A program made the translations under genes and the position numbers. From an uncultured Bacteroidales bacterium (GTDB taxonomy: Bacteria > Bacteroidota > Bacteroidia > Bacteroidales > Marinilabiliaceae), in the NCBI GenBank assembly GCA_934725785.1, contig CAKVCS010000016.1, positions 1 through 12,912 on the forward strand: DNA of 12,912 nucleotides, written 5' to 3'. This document shows, piece after piece, positions 1 through 7,024 of this stretch. The first letter of the stretch is position 1. Each line of letters starts with the position of its first letter. The notes beneath the pieces were generated by a model that did no database searches, was not told the origin of the DNA, and saw only the letters and a program-made list of their open reading frames with translations.

Positions 1-102
1 CACGACTGGCAAATCAGCAAAGTCAAGTGAAGGATCCGTGCGAGTATTTGCGCAACCCCACCGCCAGAACGCTGCCGTTTTTATTGGAAAAATTACTTGA
101 TC

Positions 103-765
103 GTGAAAAAGAGATTCACCTTGATGGGGTTAGCCATAATGGGCTTTACGTCATGCTCTGACAACTTTTTTGAGCAAACAGAACAAGAGCCAGAAAGCAC
201 GGATACGATTACAGTCTGTACTGAAAGTGGAGATGAATTGAAGTCCGACTTCGCCCAGGCTCTATCATCGGCCATCGCGGTACGGAAGGACGTGAGAGAA
301 TTCCTCAAAGAGCAGGCTCTTACCCAATTCGACAAAAACTATGATATCCTTTACATTGCCGTTAAGGACAAGAAAATAAGTGGGCATAGCTTCAGGGATA
401 TTCTCGCGTCCTATTGCTCCGAAGAGAAACTTGCGGCAATAGAACGGAGCATCCCCCTGCTGAATATATACCTTACCAAGATAGCCCCGCTGGGTGTCTA
501 CCCGGAGGAGCTTGATACGTCAGATGACGAGATTCCAACTGCCGTTGCAATGCCGGATAGCACACATCTATACGTCAACGGTAAACATGTCGAGAGTATT
601 GCGAAAGGAGACGTTCCGGATTTCCATGTTTTCGTAGTAGGGGAGAATCAAAGAGTTGTTATCAACAAAGTTAATAATGGCAACCTGAAATCGGTACCAT
701 TATTTGTATTCGCATTTAAAGACCCAGTATTCGATGGTACCAAAGGGACCGAAACAGCAGCTTAA
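103..765 (+). CDS. N-terminal fragment of split lipoprotein
   Basis: This segment carries the export signal of the split lipoprotein. I prefer the GTG at 103 (M-K-K-R-F-T-L...) because it gives an ordinary lipoprotein signal with Lys-Lys-Arg, a hydrophobic core and the lipobox Cys at residue 18. A TTG two codons upstream (97) is the alternative. The Cys is followed by SDNFFEQTEQEPE, an acidic run resembling the surface-export signal of Bacteroidota lipoproteins. The mature part (about 200 residues) is mixed helix then strand, with FAQAL and REFLKEQAL near the start. Reading ends at TAA 763-765, while a neighbouring frame stays open through this point from about 732. That is why I regard the stop as produced by a frameshift and not as a natural end. 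Confidence 0.7.
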   Translation: MKKRFTLMGLAIMGFTSCSDNFFEQTEQEPESTDTITVCTESGDELKSDFAQALSSAIAVRKDVREFLKEQALTQFDKNYDILYIAVKDKKISGHSFRDILASYCSEEKLAAIERSIPLLNIYLTKIAPLGVYPEELDTSDDEIPTAVAMPDSTHLYVNGKHVESIAKGDVPDFHVFVVGENQRVVINKVNNGNLKSVPLFVFAFKDPVFDGTKGTETAA

Positions 766-776
766 AGAGTTTATCG

Positions 777-1139
777 GTGTCTGGCTCTTGCCTAAGCAAG
801 CATACCATTGATTCCTACAAATATTTCAACCGCGACGACAACAGTATATATCAAAAAGCGTTACAACGCGACTACATATACTACGGTATAACTCAAGAGC
901 ATCAGCAGGGAAGCCGGAATCGGTCAATATCGGAACATATATGCAAAATAAAAGTGGACCCTAAAACTTTCTTCAAGATTAGGGATCACGAGGATGATGC
1001 AAAACTGCGTGAAGACCCTGACATAATAAAAAATACATGCAGGACTATTGGCCACACTGCAAGTACCGAAGAATTAATTAATAATATGTGGTCTCAAGGC
1101 TCTTACGATTTTCGCTTTGACATAAATAAAGTCGGATGA
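777..1139 (+). CDS. Middle fragment of split lipoprotein
   Basis: The frame is open from well before the GTG at 777 and has no convincing start, signal peptide or promoter. It is therefore unlikely to be an independent gene. It contains the family-like QRDYIYYGI segment, an EHICKIKVDPKTFFKIRD stretch and WSQGSYDFRFDI before TGA at 1137-1139. The text makes sense only as the continuation of the upstream lipoprotein. If translated alone it would be a cytosolic 120-residue fragment without a known role. Confidence 0.5.
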   Translation: MSGSCLSKHTIDSYKYFNRDDNSIYQKALQRDYIYYGITQEHQQGSRNRSISEHICKIKVDPKTFFKIRDHEDDAKLREDPDIIKNTCRTIGHTASTEELINNMWSQGSYDFRFDINKVG

Positions 1140-1155
1140 AGGAAATGCCGAAAGC

Positions 1156-1686
1156 GTGTATGTGCCAGCCAGGCCAGAAGACTTGTGGGACTTCCATATA
1201 GAACACTGGTATCGTCATAAGACGAAGTTCCGACATTCTCGCCACCACTACACAATAGACCCAAGTAAGTTTACTGCTAAAGAATACAGACCAACCTTTA
1301 GCCCAAATCTAGGAAAATGGAATATAGCGGACGAAGCTCTATACCGTTACGTAAACGTGTGGGAAGAGGACAATGGTACAGAGATTGAGGACAAGTATAG
1401 TTACGAAATGACAAAAATTAAATCAACTCACTTTTCCGGTGACCTCAAGTTGTCTATAGGCCTAAAGAACACAAAGGCGGAGAATGATTACAACCTTACC
1501 ACAGACAAAAAGGAAACAGAAAAAGTTACACGTGAAGTTGTTGTTAAGAGGAAAGACGGCTCAGACTTCCTTGGGAAAGTAGCAATATACTACTACGACC
1601 CTGTAATCGAAAGTGTCAACGGCGACGAATGCTCTATTCACGAATACAACACAGGCTTAATAAGTTTTACTGTAGCCGCATATTAA
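1156..1686 (+). CDS. C-terminal fragment of split lipoprotein
   Basis: This frame is open from about 1129, upstream of the nominal GTG at 1156, and reads DEGNAESVYVPARPEDLWD through the junction. It continues the preceding fragment after a second frame change. It holds the HHYTIDPSKFTAKEY and LGKWNIADEALYRYVN motifs, then alternating strands rich in Lys, Glu and Tyr that end in ISFTVAAY. There is no signal peptide, so the piece could reach the envelope only as part of the full-length product. It ends at TAA 1684-1686, 19 bp before the next ATG, which suggests co-transcription with the beta-barrel gene downstream. Confidence 0.6.
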   Translation: MYVPARPEDLWDFHIEHWYRHKTKFRHSRHHYTIDPSKFTAKEYRPTFSPNLGKWNIADEALYRYVNVWEEDNGTEIEDKYSYEMTKIKSTHFSGDLKLSIGLKNTKAENDYNLTTDKKETEKVTREVVVKRKDGSDFLGKVAIYYYDPVIESVNGDECSIHEYNTGLISFTVAAY

Positions 1687-1705
1687 TCACCTTTCTATAT
1701 CAATC

Positions 1706-2362
1706 ATGAAGCAGCATATAATATTCACGGCCGCATTGTTATTGTTGCCATTGCTCTCTTTTGCCCAAGAAAACGGTCTTAGCAACCGAGTCACACTCTC
1801 TTATGAACTGATGAATCTTGATTGGATGAATGAGGACGATGCGGCAAGCGTGGCAAAGGGCATATCGGCAGGTTACGCAAGGATGACGCAAGTCGGGCCG
1901 AGGTCTGGCATATTCATTGAGTATGGTGGTAAACTCGCATGGCTGCACAGGGTGAAAAAGGGCGGTTACATGGGCTACACGACTTACCGCTCAAATTTCT
2001 TGAACGCGTCTCTGGCAGTGAATGCGGCTAGACCTTTCTACATGCGTGGAAAAGACTTTGCAATTTCTCCATTCTTCGGGCCAAACCTTAAGTTTAACCT
2101 GATAGGCAAACACAAAGAGACGTGGGAGAGCAAAGACGGCTGGCATAACAGACGAACCAACTACCTGAGCCGCGACGAGCGGTATCCGGCAAAAATATTC
2201 CAATTTGGCCTGAACATAGGTGCAGGGTTCACATTCAGGAACTTATACGCCAGCTATACGTTCCAGCCGGATTTGTCAAAATATAGGGACGGAGGAATCT
2301 ACGAGGGTCAATTCGAGTGCACGACAAACACTAACGTATTCTCGGTAGGCTACTGCTTTTAG
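1706..2362 (+). CDS. Outer-membrane beta-barrel protein, OmpA/porin-like
   Basis: This encodes a 218-residue exported protein. The ATG start gives a clean signal peptide (MKQH, then a Leu-rich core) cleaved after SFA, so the mature protein begins near Gln21. The mature chain alternates short amphipathic strands with polar turns, for example SGIFIEYGGKLAW, FAISPFFGPNLKFNLIG, FQFGLNIGAGFTF and LYASYTFQPDL. It ends in VFSVGYCF, with a terminal Phe typical of barrels inserted by the BAM machinery. The size suggests an 8- to 10-strand barrel with a surface loop near residues 135-160 rich in Trp, Arg and Lys. It follows the split lipoprotein gene by 19 bp and probably shared its transcript, so the two may act together at the cell surface. 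Substrate or ligand unknown. Lower GC than the genes to the right. Confidence 0.75.
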   Translation: MKQHIIFTAALLLLPLLSFAQENGLSNRVTLSYELMNLDWMNEDDAASVAKGISAGYARMTQVGPRSGIFIEYGGKLAWLHRVKKGGYMGYTTYRSNFLNASLAVNAARPFYMRGKDFAISPFFGPNLKFNLIGKHKETWESKDGWHNRRTNYLSRDERYPAKIFQFGLNIGAGFTFRNLYASYTFQPDLSKYRDGGIYEGQFECTTNTNVFSVGYCF

Positions 2363-2385
2363 AATGCATAAGACGAGATAATCCC

Positions 2386-2423
2386 GTTGCGCCCCACAAT
2401 CCATACGGACTGCGGGGCGCAAC
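2386..2423. terminator. Hairpin between convergent genes
   Basis: A perfect 10-bp stem, GTTGCGCCCC paired with GGGGCGCAAC, encloses an 18-base loop that can form a small inner stem. Outside it, ACGAG and CTCGT (ending at 2427) could extend pairing after a bulge. It begins 23 bp after the plus-strand barrel gene and lies downstream of the minus-strand lipoprotein gene ending at 2538, the usual place for a shared bidirectional terminator. Neither side has a clean T-run (TAAAAAGG on plus, ATTATCTCGTCTT on minus), so intrinsic termination is uncertain. Confidence 0.4.
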
Positions 2424-2537
2424 TCGTAAAAAGGGGATATCTCTCAATCACATAAAGGCAGTATATGCCGGGCTTCTGTTCAAATACCATTATAAAAAGG
2501 CATAGCCACAAAGTCGGCAACGGCTTCTGTATGAATA

Positions 2538-3254
2538 TTAGTCGCATACCGGCCTAATGGGCTGGGCGGCATAGCGAAACCACTGGTCGAAGTCGCCATG
2601 CGTGTAGCCCATGAAGAGGAACAAGTCCTTGGCCTGAGTGTCATTCTCGGGGTGGAGCGTGGAGGACCAATAACAGCCCTTGGCGGCATCACCGACCTGA
2701 CTCCAATGGTAGACGAGAGACCCATCGGTCTCCAGATAACCGGCGAGCGGGATGAAGAGCTTATTGCCATTCTTGCCCGTGAAGAGGTAGCCCCATGCGC
2801 CGGACTGCTCGACCATCCGCGGGTCGCAGTTGTTAACAAGCTCGAGGCACTCATCGTAGGTAGGCATGCGCCACTTGCCGCCGAGAGCCACGTTCGCGGC
2901 ATCGTCTGCCGGCTCAAGGCGTGTCAGCCCATCCTGCTCGTTATATTTTGTGAAAGTCCACAAGGCAATGTCATCGCAAAGGCGATACCCTTTCCAGTTG
3001 CTTTGGTCTGCCGGCTTGACCTGCGTCTCTCCCCACGAGTAGTAATTGCCCGTCCCCTCGGGCGACGACGCCCCAAGATTGAACGATGCCCAGCGGACTG
3101 AAAGACCGAGGTCAACCGCCTCCGGCTCGGCGATGGAGAGAGGCTGGCCGTCATCATCGTCGCACGAGGCGAAAGAGGCGCAAAAGGCAAGAGACGCAAG
3201 GAGCAGCAGCTTGGCGCGACTCTTGATTATTAGAGAGCTGAGAGATTGTTTCAT
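2538..3254 (-). CDS. Lipoprotein with Fibrobacter succinogenes major paralogous domain
   Basis: This is a 238-residue lipoprotein. The signal peptide has a Leu/Ala-rich core and lipobox FASC with Cys31, followed directly by DDDD. That acidic run is of the kind that sends Bacteroidota lipoproteins to the cell surface. The mature domain opens with EAVDLGLSVRWASFNLGA and SPEGTGNYYSWGET, continues with GGKWRMPTYDECLELV, and closes with GCYWSSTL and a QPIRPVCD tail. This is the recognisable pattern of the Fibrobacter succinogenes major paralogous domain (TIGR02145/PF09603), common in secreted Bacteroidota proteins and of unsettled function. Its ATG lies 5 bp after the stop of the TonB-dependent receptor, so it is the last gene of the yfiR-receptor operon. 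A role as an accessory surface lipoprotein for that receptor is inferred only from this position. Confidence 0.85.
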   Translation of the reverse strand: MKQSLSSLIIKSRAKLLLLASLAFCASFASCDDDDGQPLSIAEPEAVDLGLSVRWASFNLGASSPEGTGNYYSWGETQVKPADQSNWKGYRLCDDIALWTFTKYNEQDGLTRLEPADDAANVALGGKWRMPTYDECLELVNNCDPRMVEQSGAWGYLFTGKNGNKLFIPLAGYLETDGSLVYHWSQVGDAAKGCYWSSTLHPENDTQAKDLFLFMGYTHGDFDQWFRYAAQPIRPVCD

Positions 3255-3259
3255 GACAT

Positions 3260-6145
3260 TTATTCGTGACTGATGTTAAGGCGGACCCCGGCCGCAAACG
3301 AGGCGCCGATTTTATCGGTGTAGACGAACTCTCGCCTCTTCTGCCCGAGAAGGTTGTCCACCGAGACGAAAAGCTCGAGGAAGTCGGCCGGGCGATAGTC
3401 GACCTTGGCGTTGATGGTTAGCCTGTCGGATAGCCGCTCGGAGCCGTAGGCGGTAGCGAAAGTCCGCCTGCCCACGAAGTTGGCGTAGGCGGCCACGTCA
3501 AGCCTCTTGATGGGCTTGACAATGACGCCAGCCATCCCGTAGAAAGCCGGGGTGGACTTGTGGACATGGCCGTCGCGCCTCACGGGCTCGTCCGCCTGGC
3601 TGCGGCTGAAGGTGTACTCGCGCTCGGCGAGCTTGTAGTCTATCCCATATTTCAGCGCATAATAGAGCGCGAGCGAGTTCTGGTATGTTATCCTCCGCGG
3701 GCCGTAATCGCCATTTTTGTCATAGAGGTAGCTGCCCTTGGTGAAATAGGCATCGCGCAAGGCGTCAAGGAGACTCTCCCTCTGCTCGTCTGTCATGGCA
3801 GCCACGATGGCCTCATAGTCGCCCGAGTGACTGAGGGTCACCAGGTTGGGCAGGAGGTTGGCGCCGAGGAGCGACACGTCGGTCGAGACGACGGTGCTAC
3901 CGTCGGCTGAACGACCCTCCATGCAGTATATGATGTCGGAGAAGCCATCGACCATGTTGTTTATGATGCCGTCCTCGCCATAGAACTGCTGGTGAAGCGC
4001 CTCAGCCTGATTGTAGAGGTAATAGTCGTCAATGACCGTGCGCTGGACGTTGGCGTTGACCTTGGCGATGACTTTTGGCGATATGACCCAGTCGACGTTG
4101 AGGCTCAGCCCGAGCTGCCTGACCTTGTAGGGCAGATTGCCGTAGCTGCTGTTGCTGCGGGTCGTGATGTTCGCCATAAACGAGCTTTGCGCCTGCCGGA
4201 TGTTGATAGGCAGGCCCGCCGCCTCGGCAATTATCTTGTTCATCGAGTCGTAGAAATTGCCGTAGCTTGTGGCCGCTTTGGCGTCTGTCGTCATCATCGC
4301 GCCATAGCCGTCGCTGAAAGAGTAGAAGGCCTCCGCGTCTATTAGCAGGCTTTGCGAAGGCTGGAATCGGTAGCCCAGCTCGACATTGTGGATTCCGACG
4401 AGGTCGGCGTCCTCGTTACCGAAGAACTCGATGACGGAGGGGTAGTCCATGCCCGTCCGCTGCCATCGGTAGTTGCTCTTGGCGTTAAGCATATTGGCTG
4501 AGCGCACACCGCGCCCGTAGTTGAGCCTGAAATAGTTGCTGTCGGAGGCCTTGAAACCGACCACGCCCTGCGCCGAGACGTTCCATTTGTCCGGCACGGA
4601 GGTCTTGTCAGCCCTGACGGCCGCGATGAGACGCCATCGCCCCTTTCGATAGTCAAGCCTGAGCGACGGGGCGAATGCGCTGAGCGTCGCCTCATCGTTG
4701 AAGAAGCCCGACAGCTCGACAGGGCCGCTGCCATAGTCGAAACTCCTCTTACGGTCACGACCATTGGCATATTGGAAGTGGAAGCCAGGACGGATATTCA
4801 GTCCGCCTACAAAGAGATCATACTCGGCCGAGGCGAAAAACTGCTTAAAGTCAGCCTGCAAGCCGGGCCGGCCCACAGCATAATCCTCGGGGCCGGCGTA
4901 GAAATTGGCGAGAAGATGCAGATCGCCAACATGCGCGTCGGCATTGACGTAGCCTTTCTTGAACTCCCTGAAGGCCATGGAATAAGGTGACTCCATGACA
5001 GTCGTCTGCATTGCGAGGGACTGCGAATATCCGCCCGAGAGGTGGACCCCCACCCTTTCCGTCGGATTGACGTCGACGTAGCCGTTGACAGCCCACGTCT
5101 TGCGCGCGAGCTCGGGGTCGTCGAAGCACTTCGTGGCGTCGCGGTACTCAAGCGGGGTGGCGGGGAAAATCTGCGTGGAGCCGTCGAACCTGGTTGATGG
5201 CGCCAGCAGGGCGAGCCGCGCGAAGTCGCCGACAGCCAATGAGGAGCCGACAGCTACGGGCGTGAGGGATCCGTTGGCCTTTAGCGACTCTATGCCCGCC
5301 TCCGAGAGGGACTGCCCGAGCAGGGACTCGTCCGCGACCAGCCATGGCGTCTGAGTCTGGACAACAGGGAGCGTTGCGTCGGCCCTCTTGCGGAGGTCAT
5401 AATTGGCAGTGAGAGCCACGGCGACATTGTCAGATATCCTCTTGCGCAACCTGGCCTCGCCAATGAAAGAGCGGGTGCCGCCTGTTGCGTTGACCGTCAC
5501 ACCGCTCGACGAGTCGGACGGGCGGCGCGTTATGATATTGATGACGCCCGTGACGGCGTTGACACCGTAGAGCGCGGAGCATGCCCCGCGGACAACCTCG
5601 ATTCGCTCCACGTCGACAATGGAGACGGGCAGGTTCTCCATTGTCATGGTGCCGATGGAGTAGTTGTGGACGACTCGCCCGTCAATCATTAGCAGGACGT
5701 TGGCATTCTCGGCGTAGAGCAGGAGATTGCCATCGGGTATGTTGGCGAGGCCTCTGAGCTGTACGTCGAAGACGCCGTTGACCTTCTGAGTCACAATGGC
5801 GCCCGGGATGAGCCGGAAGGCCTCCTCGATGCTCTTGCAGCCGAAGCTCTCCATCTCCTGGCGGGTGATGACGGTGGTCGCGAGGGGCGACTCGAACGCG
5901 CTCTCGACGCTCTTGGAGGCCGAGGCTACACTCTTGTTCATTATTATGGCGTAGAGCTCGTCGACGCTGCTGACCTCGAGCAAGTCGACCGCGAGCAGCA
6001 GATCCTCGAAAGGGAGGTCGCCGAGCTGCTCTATAGTCATCCCCATGACAGCCTCCTTAGTGAGCTTCGGCTGAGGCTTCTCTCCTTGCGCCGCGGCGGA
6101 GACGGGGAGAAGCGCCGCCATCATGATTGGTAAAAATATCTTCAT
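3260..6145 (-). CDS. TonB-dependent outer-membrane receptor, YfiR-associated type
   Basis: This is a 961-residue outer-membrane receptor. It should take a ligand from outside and use TonB-ExbBD energy to bring it into the periplasm; the ligand is unknown. The signal peptide is cleaved near residue 20 (VSAAAQ). Residues 28-80 form a helical segment (GDLPFEDLLLAVDLLEVSS) before the TonB-box-like NKSVASASKS, and there is no carboxypeptidase-like domain. The plug covers about residues 82-210, with SPLATTVITRQEMESFG, RIEVVRGACSALYG and GVINIITRRPS. The rest is the barrel. Two long insertions stand out, about 257-350 and about 705-855; the second includes a helical stretch around 775-800. The chain ends GVRLNISHE, without the usual terminal aromatic residue. 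A leader of the form 'DLSLEELL...SVSKK' is familiar from receptors encoded beside YfiR proteins, and a YfiR gene lies 36 bp upstream here. Confidence 0.9.
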   Translation of the reverse strand: MKIFLPIMMAALLPVSAAAQGEKPQPKLTKEAVMGMTIEQLGDLPFEDLLLAVDLLEVSSVDELYAIIMNKSVASASKSVESAFESPLATTVITRQEMESFGCKSIEEAFRLIPGAIVTQKVNGVFDVQLRGLANIPDGNLLLYAENANVLLMIDGRVVHNYSIGTMTMENLPVSIVDVERIEVVRGACSALYGVNAVTGVINIITRRPSDSSSGVTVNATGGTRSFIGEARLRKRISDNVAVALTANYDLRKRADATLPVVQTQTPWLVADESLLGQSLSEAGIESLKANGSLTPVAVGSSLAVGDFARLALLAPSTRFDGSTQIFPATPLEYRDATKCFDDPELARKTWAVNGYVDVNPTERVGVHLSGGYSQSLAMQTTVMESPYSMAFREFKKGYVNADAHVGDLHLLANFYAGPEDYAVGRPGLQADFKQFFASAEYDLFVGGLNIRPGFHFQYANGRDRKRSFDYGSGPVELSGFFNDEATLSAFAPSLRLDYRKGRWRLIAAVRADKTSVPDKWNVSAQGVVGFKASDSNYFRLNYGRGVRSANMLNAKSNYRWQRTGMDYPSVIEFFGNEDADLVGIHNVELGYRFQPSQSLLIDAEAFYSFSDGYGAMMTTDAKAATSYGNFYDSMNKIIAEAAGLPINIRQAQSSFMANITTRSNSSYGNLPYKVRQLGLSLNVDWVISPKVIAKVNANVQRTVIDDYYLYNQAEALHQQFYGEDGIINNMVDGFSDIIYCMEGRSADGSTVVSTDVSLLGANLLPNLVTLSHSGDYEAIVAAMTDEQRESLLDALRDAYFTKGSYLYDKNGDYGPRRITYQNSLALYYALKYGIDYKLAEREYTFSRSQADEPVRRDGHVHKSTPAFYGMAGVIVKPIKRLDVAAYANFVGRRTFATAYGSERLSDRLTINAKVDYRPADFLELFVSVDNLLGQKRREFVYTDKIGASFAAGVRLNISHE

Positions 6146-6181
6146 ACGGGTAAGATTGGCCGTTACTTTATGGTGAAGGGG

Positions 6182-6688
6182 CTACAGGGCCTTTCCGTTT
6201 ATCAATAACGTCTTGTTCACGCTCAGCCCGTGGGCCTCAATGTTGGCCTTGCTTATGGCATATGAGAACTTGCCACCAACAAGCTCGAAAGCGATTCCCG
6301 CCCCGCGGGCGCAATGGCCCTCGGTGGCGCTTACTATCAGCACGTGTCCGCCCTCCTGCTCGCTCACGAGGGTCTCAATTTGCGCGGCCTTGGCCTCGCC
6401 GAGGAATATGACGTCGGCGTCGGAGATGCCCTGCGCCGTCGCCGACTCAGAAATGACAATAGGGCGGTCGCCAATACGCTTTGAGCCGGCAATGGTGCGC
6501 ATGTCACGCGCGACGGCCTTGTCGCCGACTACGGTTATGACGAGCGGCGTGCCTGCATCGGCAACCACCCACGATGTGTTCTTGGCGAAATTGAAGATGT
6601 AGAGGGCTTGCAGCCTGGACATCTGCTGAGCGCAGGCCGTGGCGCAGGTCATAGCCGTCAGCACCACCAACAAAATTAGCCTTCTCAT
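6182..6688 (-). CDS. YfiR/DUF4154-family periplasmic protein
   Basis: This encodes a 168-residue exported protein. I chose the ATG at 6688 because it starts a normal signal peptide (MRRLILLVVL core, cleavage after ACA at residue 20). A start at 6826 would put 46 charged, non-conserved residues ahead of it. The mature part fits DUF4154: LQALYIFNFAKNTSW near residues 26-40, VITVVGDKAVAR at 50-61, ADVIFLGEAK at 91-100, HVLIVSATEG at 115-124, and the C-terminal GGKFSYAISKANIEAHGLSV. In Pseudomonas, YfiR is a periplasmic inhibitor of the diguanylate cyclase YfiN. The disulfide-forming Cys pairs described there are not evident here, where mature Cys is limited to C126. No cyclase is encoded nearby, so the partner is more likely the adjacent TonB receptor. 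First gene of a three-gene operon. Confidence 0.78.
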   Translation of the reverse strand: MRRLILLVVLTAMTCATACAQQMSRLQALYIFNFAKNTSWVVADAGTPLVITVVGDKAVARDMRTIAGSKRIGDRPIVISESATAQGISDADVIFLGEAKAAQIETLVSEQEGGHVLIVSATEGHCARGAGIAFELVGGKFSYAISKANIEAHGLSVNKTLLINGKAL

Positions 6689-6716
6689 AATATGGTTTTC
6701 GAGTTCAAAAATGGGT

Positions 6717-6761
6717 GCGGCCCCAGGTTCTTGGGCTGAGCCGGGGGCTGCTTTTCTTTCC
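6717..6761 (+). terminator. Hairpin plus T-run, plus orientation, in yfiR leader
   Basis: Arms 6717-6727 (GCGGCCCCAGG) and 6741-6751 (CCGGGGGCTGC) pair at 9 of 11 positions around a 13-base loop. On the plus strand the stem is followed at once by TTTTCTTTCC, the layout of an intrinsic terminator. No plus-strand gene precedes it, so it could stop antisense transcripts or be chance. Read on the minus strand it forms a GC-rich hairpin in the yfiR leader, ending about 28 nt before the ATG, with ATTTTTG a few bases after it. Confidence 0.3.
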
Positions 6762-6865
6762 TTGCCGCGGCCGACACTCGTCCGCCGCAGAGCCTTGACG
6801 CGTGCACTGTCTTCGATGATTTGCAAATTAAAGATTTTTTAAGATATATTGCTACTCTTCACCCC

Positions 6866-6918
6866 CGTAAAGAGACTTCGCGTGCGCAATATTTTTATCA
6901 AGTGAAGCATTCTTTACG
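6866..6918. repeat. Imperfect 53-bp inverted repeat
   Basis: Outer arms CGTAAAGA (6866-6873) and TCTTTACG (6911-6918) are perfect reverse complements. A second pair, CTTC (6876-6879) and GAAG (6904-6907), continues the symmetry with one unpaired base. The centre is AT-rich (AATATTTTTATCA). It could be an operator for the yfiR operon, a secondary transcript hairpin, or chance; the sequence alone does not decide. Confidence 0.35.
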
Positions 6919-6949
6919 CGCGCCGCCACTCTTGCCATGGCTTCCCTTC

Positions 6950-7003
6950 AAAATAAGACTCGCAAGCGGGCGGCGCTCAATGAGCGCCGCCCGCTTGCGA
7001 GTC
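6950..7003 (-). terminator. Strong rho-independent terminator of tyrS
   Basis: Two 23-bp arms, 6957-6979 and 6981-7003, are perfect reverse complements with a single central base, giving a long GC-rich hairpin. The right arm starts TGAGCGCCGCCCGC. On the minus strand it begins 21 bp after the tyrS stop and is followed by TTATTTTG (6949-6956), the T-rich exit of an intrinsic terminator. The plus-strand flank (ATGTTCATG) lacks a T-run, so it serves the minus strand. It insulates tyrS from the yfiR operon. Confidence 0.88.
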
Positions 7004-7024
7004 ATGTTCATGTTCGGGGCAGAC

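Larger units (their letters stand above)
103..1686 (+). pseudogene. Bacteroidales lipoprotein gene split by two frameshifts
   Basis: Three consecutive open segments in alternating frames (phase 1, then 0, then 1) read as one secreted lipoprotein of about 527 codons. The N-terminal part has a signal peptide with Cys18 (context GFTSC) and an acidic tail, as expected for Bacteroidota surface lipoproteins. The middle part carries QRDYIYYG and a KxxDPKTFFKIRDHEDD-like stretch. The C-terminal part carries LGKWNIADEALYRYVN and ends in a beta-rich segment. From memory, these motifs occur in this order in one uncharacterised Bacteroides lipoprotein family of about 500 residues; I could not search for it. 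The first frame change (near 735-776) fits loss of one base or gain of two. The second (near 1126-1137) fits the reverse and restores the frame. Neither spot has a long homopolymer or a canonical slippery heptamer, so decay or sequence error is likelier than programmed frameshifting. Function unknown. Confidence 0.72.
6689..7024. other. Intergenic region, tyrS terminator to yfiR start
   Basis: These 336 bases hold no convincing gene. Open frames through them are continuations of yfiR or tyrS shadows. From right to left they contain the tyrS terminator hairpin (6957-7003), a 53-bp dyad (6866-6918), an AT-rich stretch (about 6823-6860), and a hairpin with a plus-strand T-rich tail (6717-6761). 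Any promoter for the yfiR operon should be here. A weak match to the Bacteroides -7 element TAnnTTTG is TTAATTTG on the minus strand at 6824-6831 (7 of 8), but I see no TTTG at the expected -33 position. If that promoter is real, the leader before yfiR would be about 130 nt and include the hairpin. Confidence 0.5.

Noticed and set aside
1..100. Open frames in the first 100 bases (frame 2 ending at 100, frame 3 running to 161) that could be the tail of an upstream gene
   Set aside because: All three frames are partly open over this short stretch, and frame 3 would overlap the lipoprotein signal peptide. No family text is recognisable, so a partial gene cannot be supported.
2471..2530. Direct repeat GGCTTCTGT at 2471-2479 and 2522-2530
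   Set aside because: Nine bases twice in 60 bp, with no mobile-element structure around them; chance is sufficient.
2480..2917. 145-codon minus-strand frame overlapping the FSMPD lipoprotein gene, extending past its stop
   Set aside because: The lipoprotein frame is intact to a typical QPIRPV tail; the overlapping frame is Ser/Thr/Arg/Pro-rich shadow text, not evidence of a frameshift.
6689..6826. N-terminal extension of the YfiR protein from a start at 6826
   Set aside because: It would place 46 charged residues before a normal signal peptide and span the leader hairpin; the ATG at 6688 fits the family.
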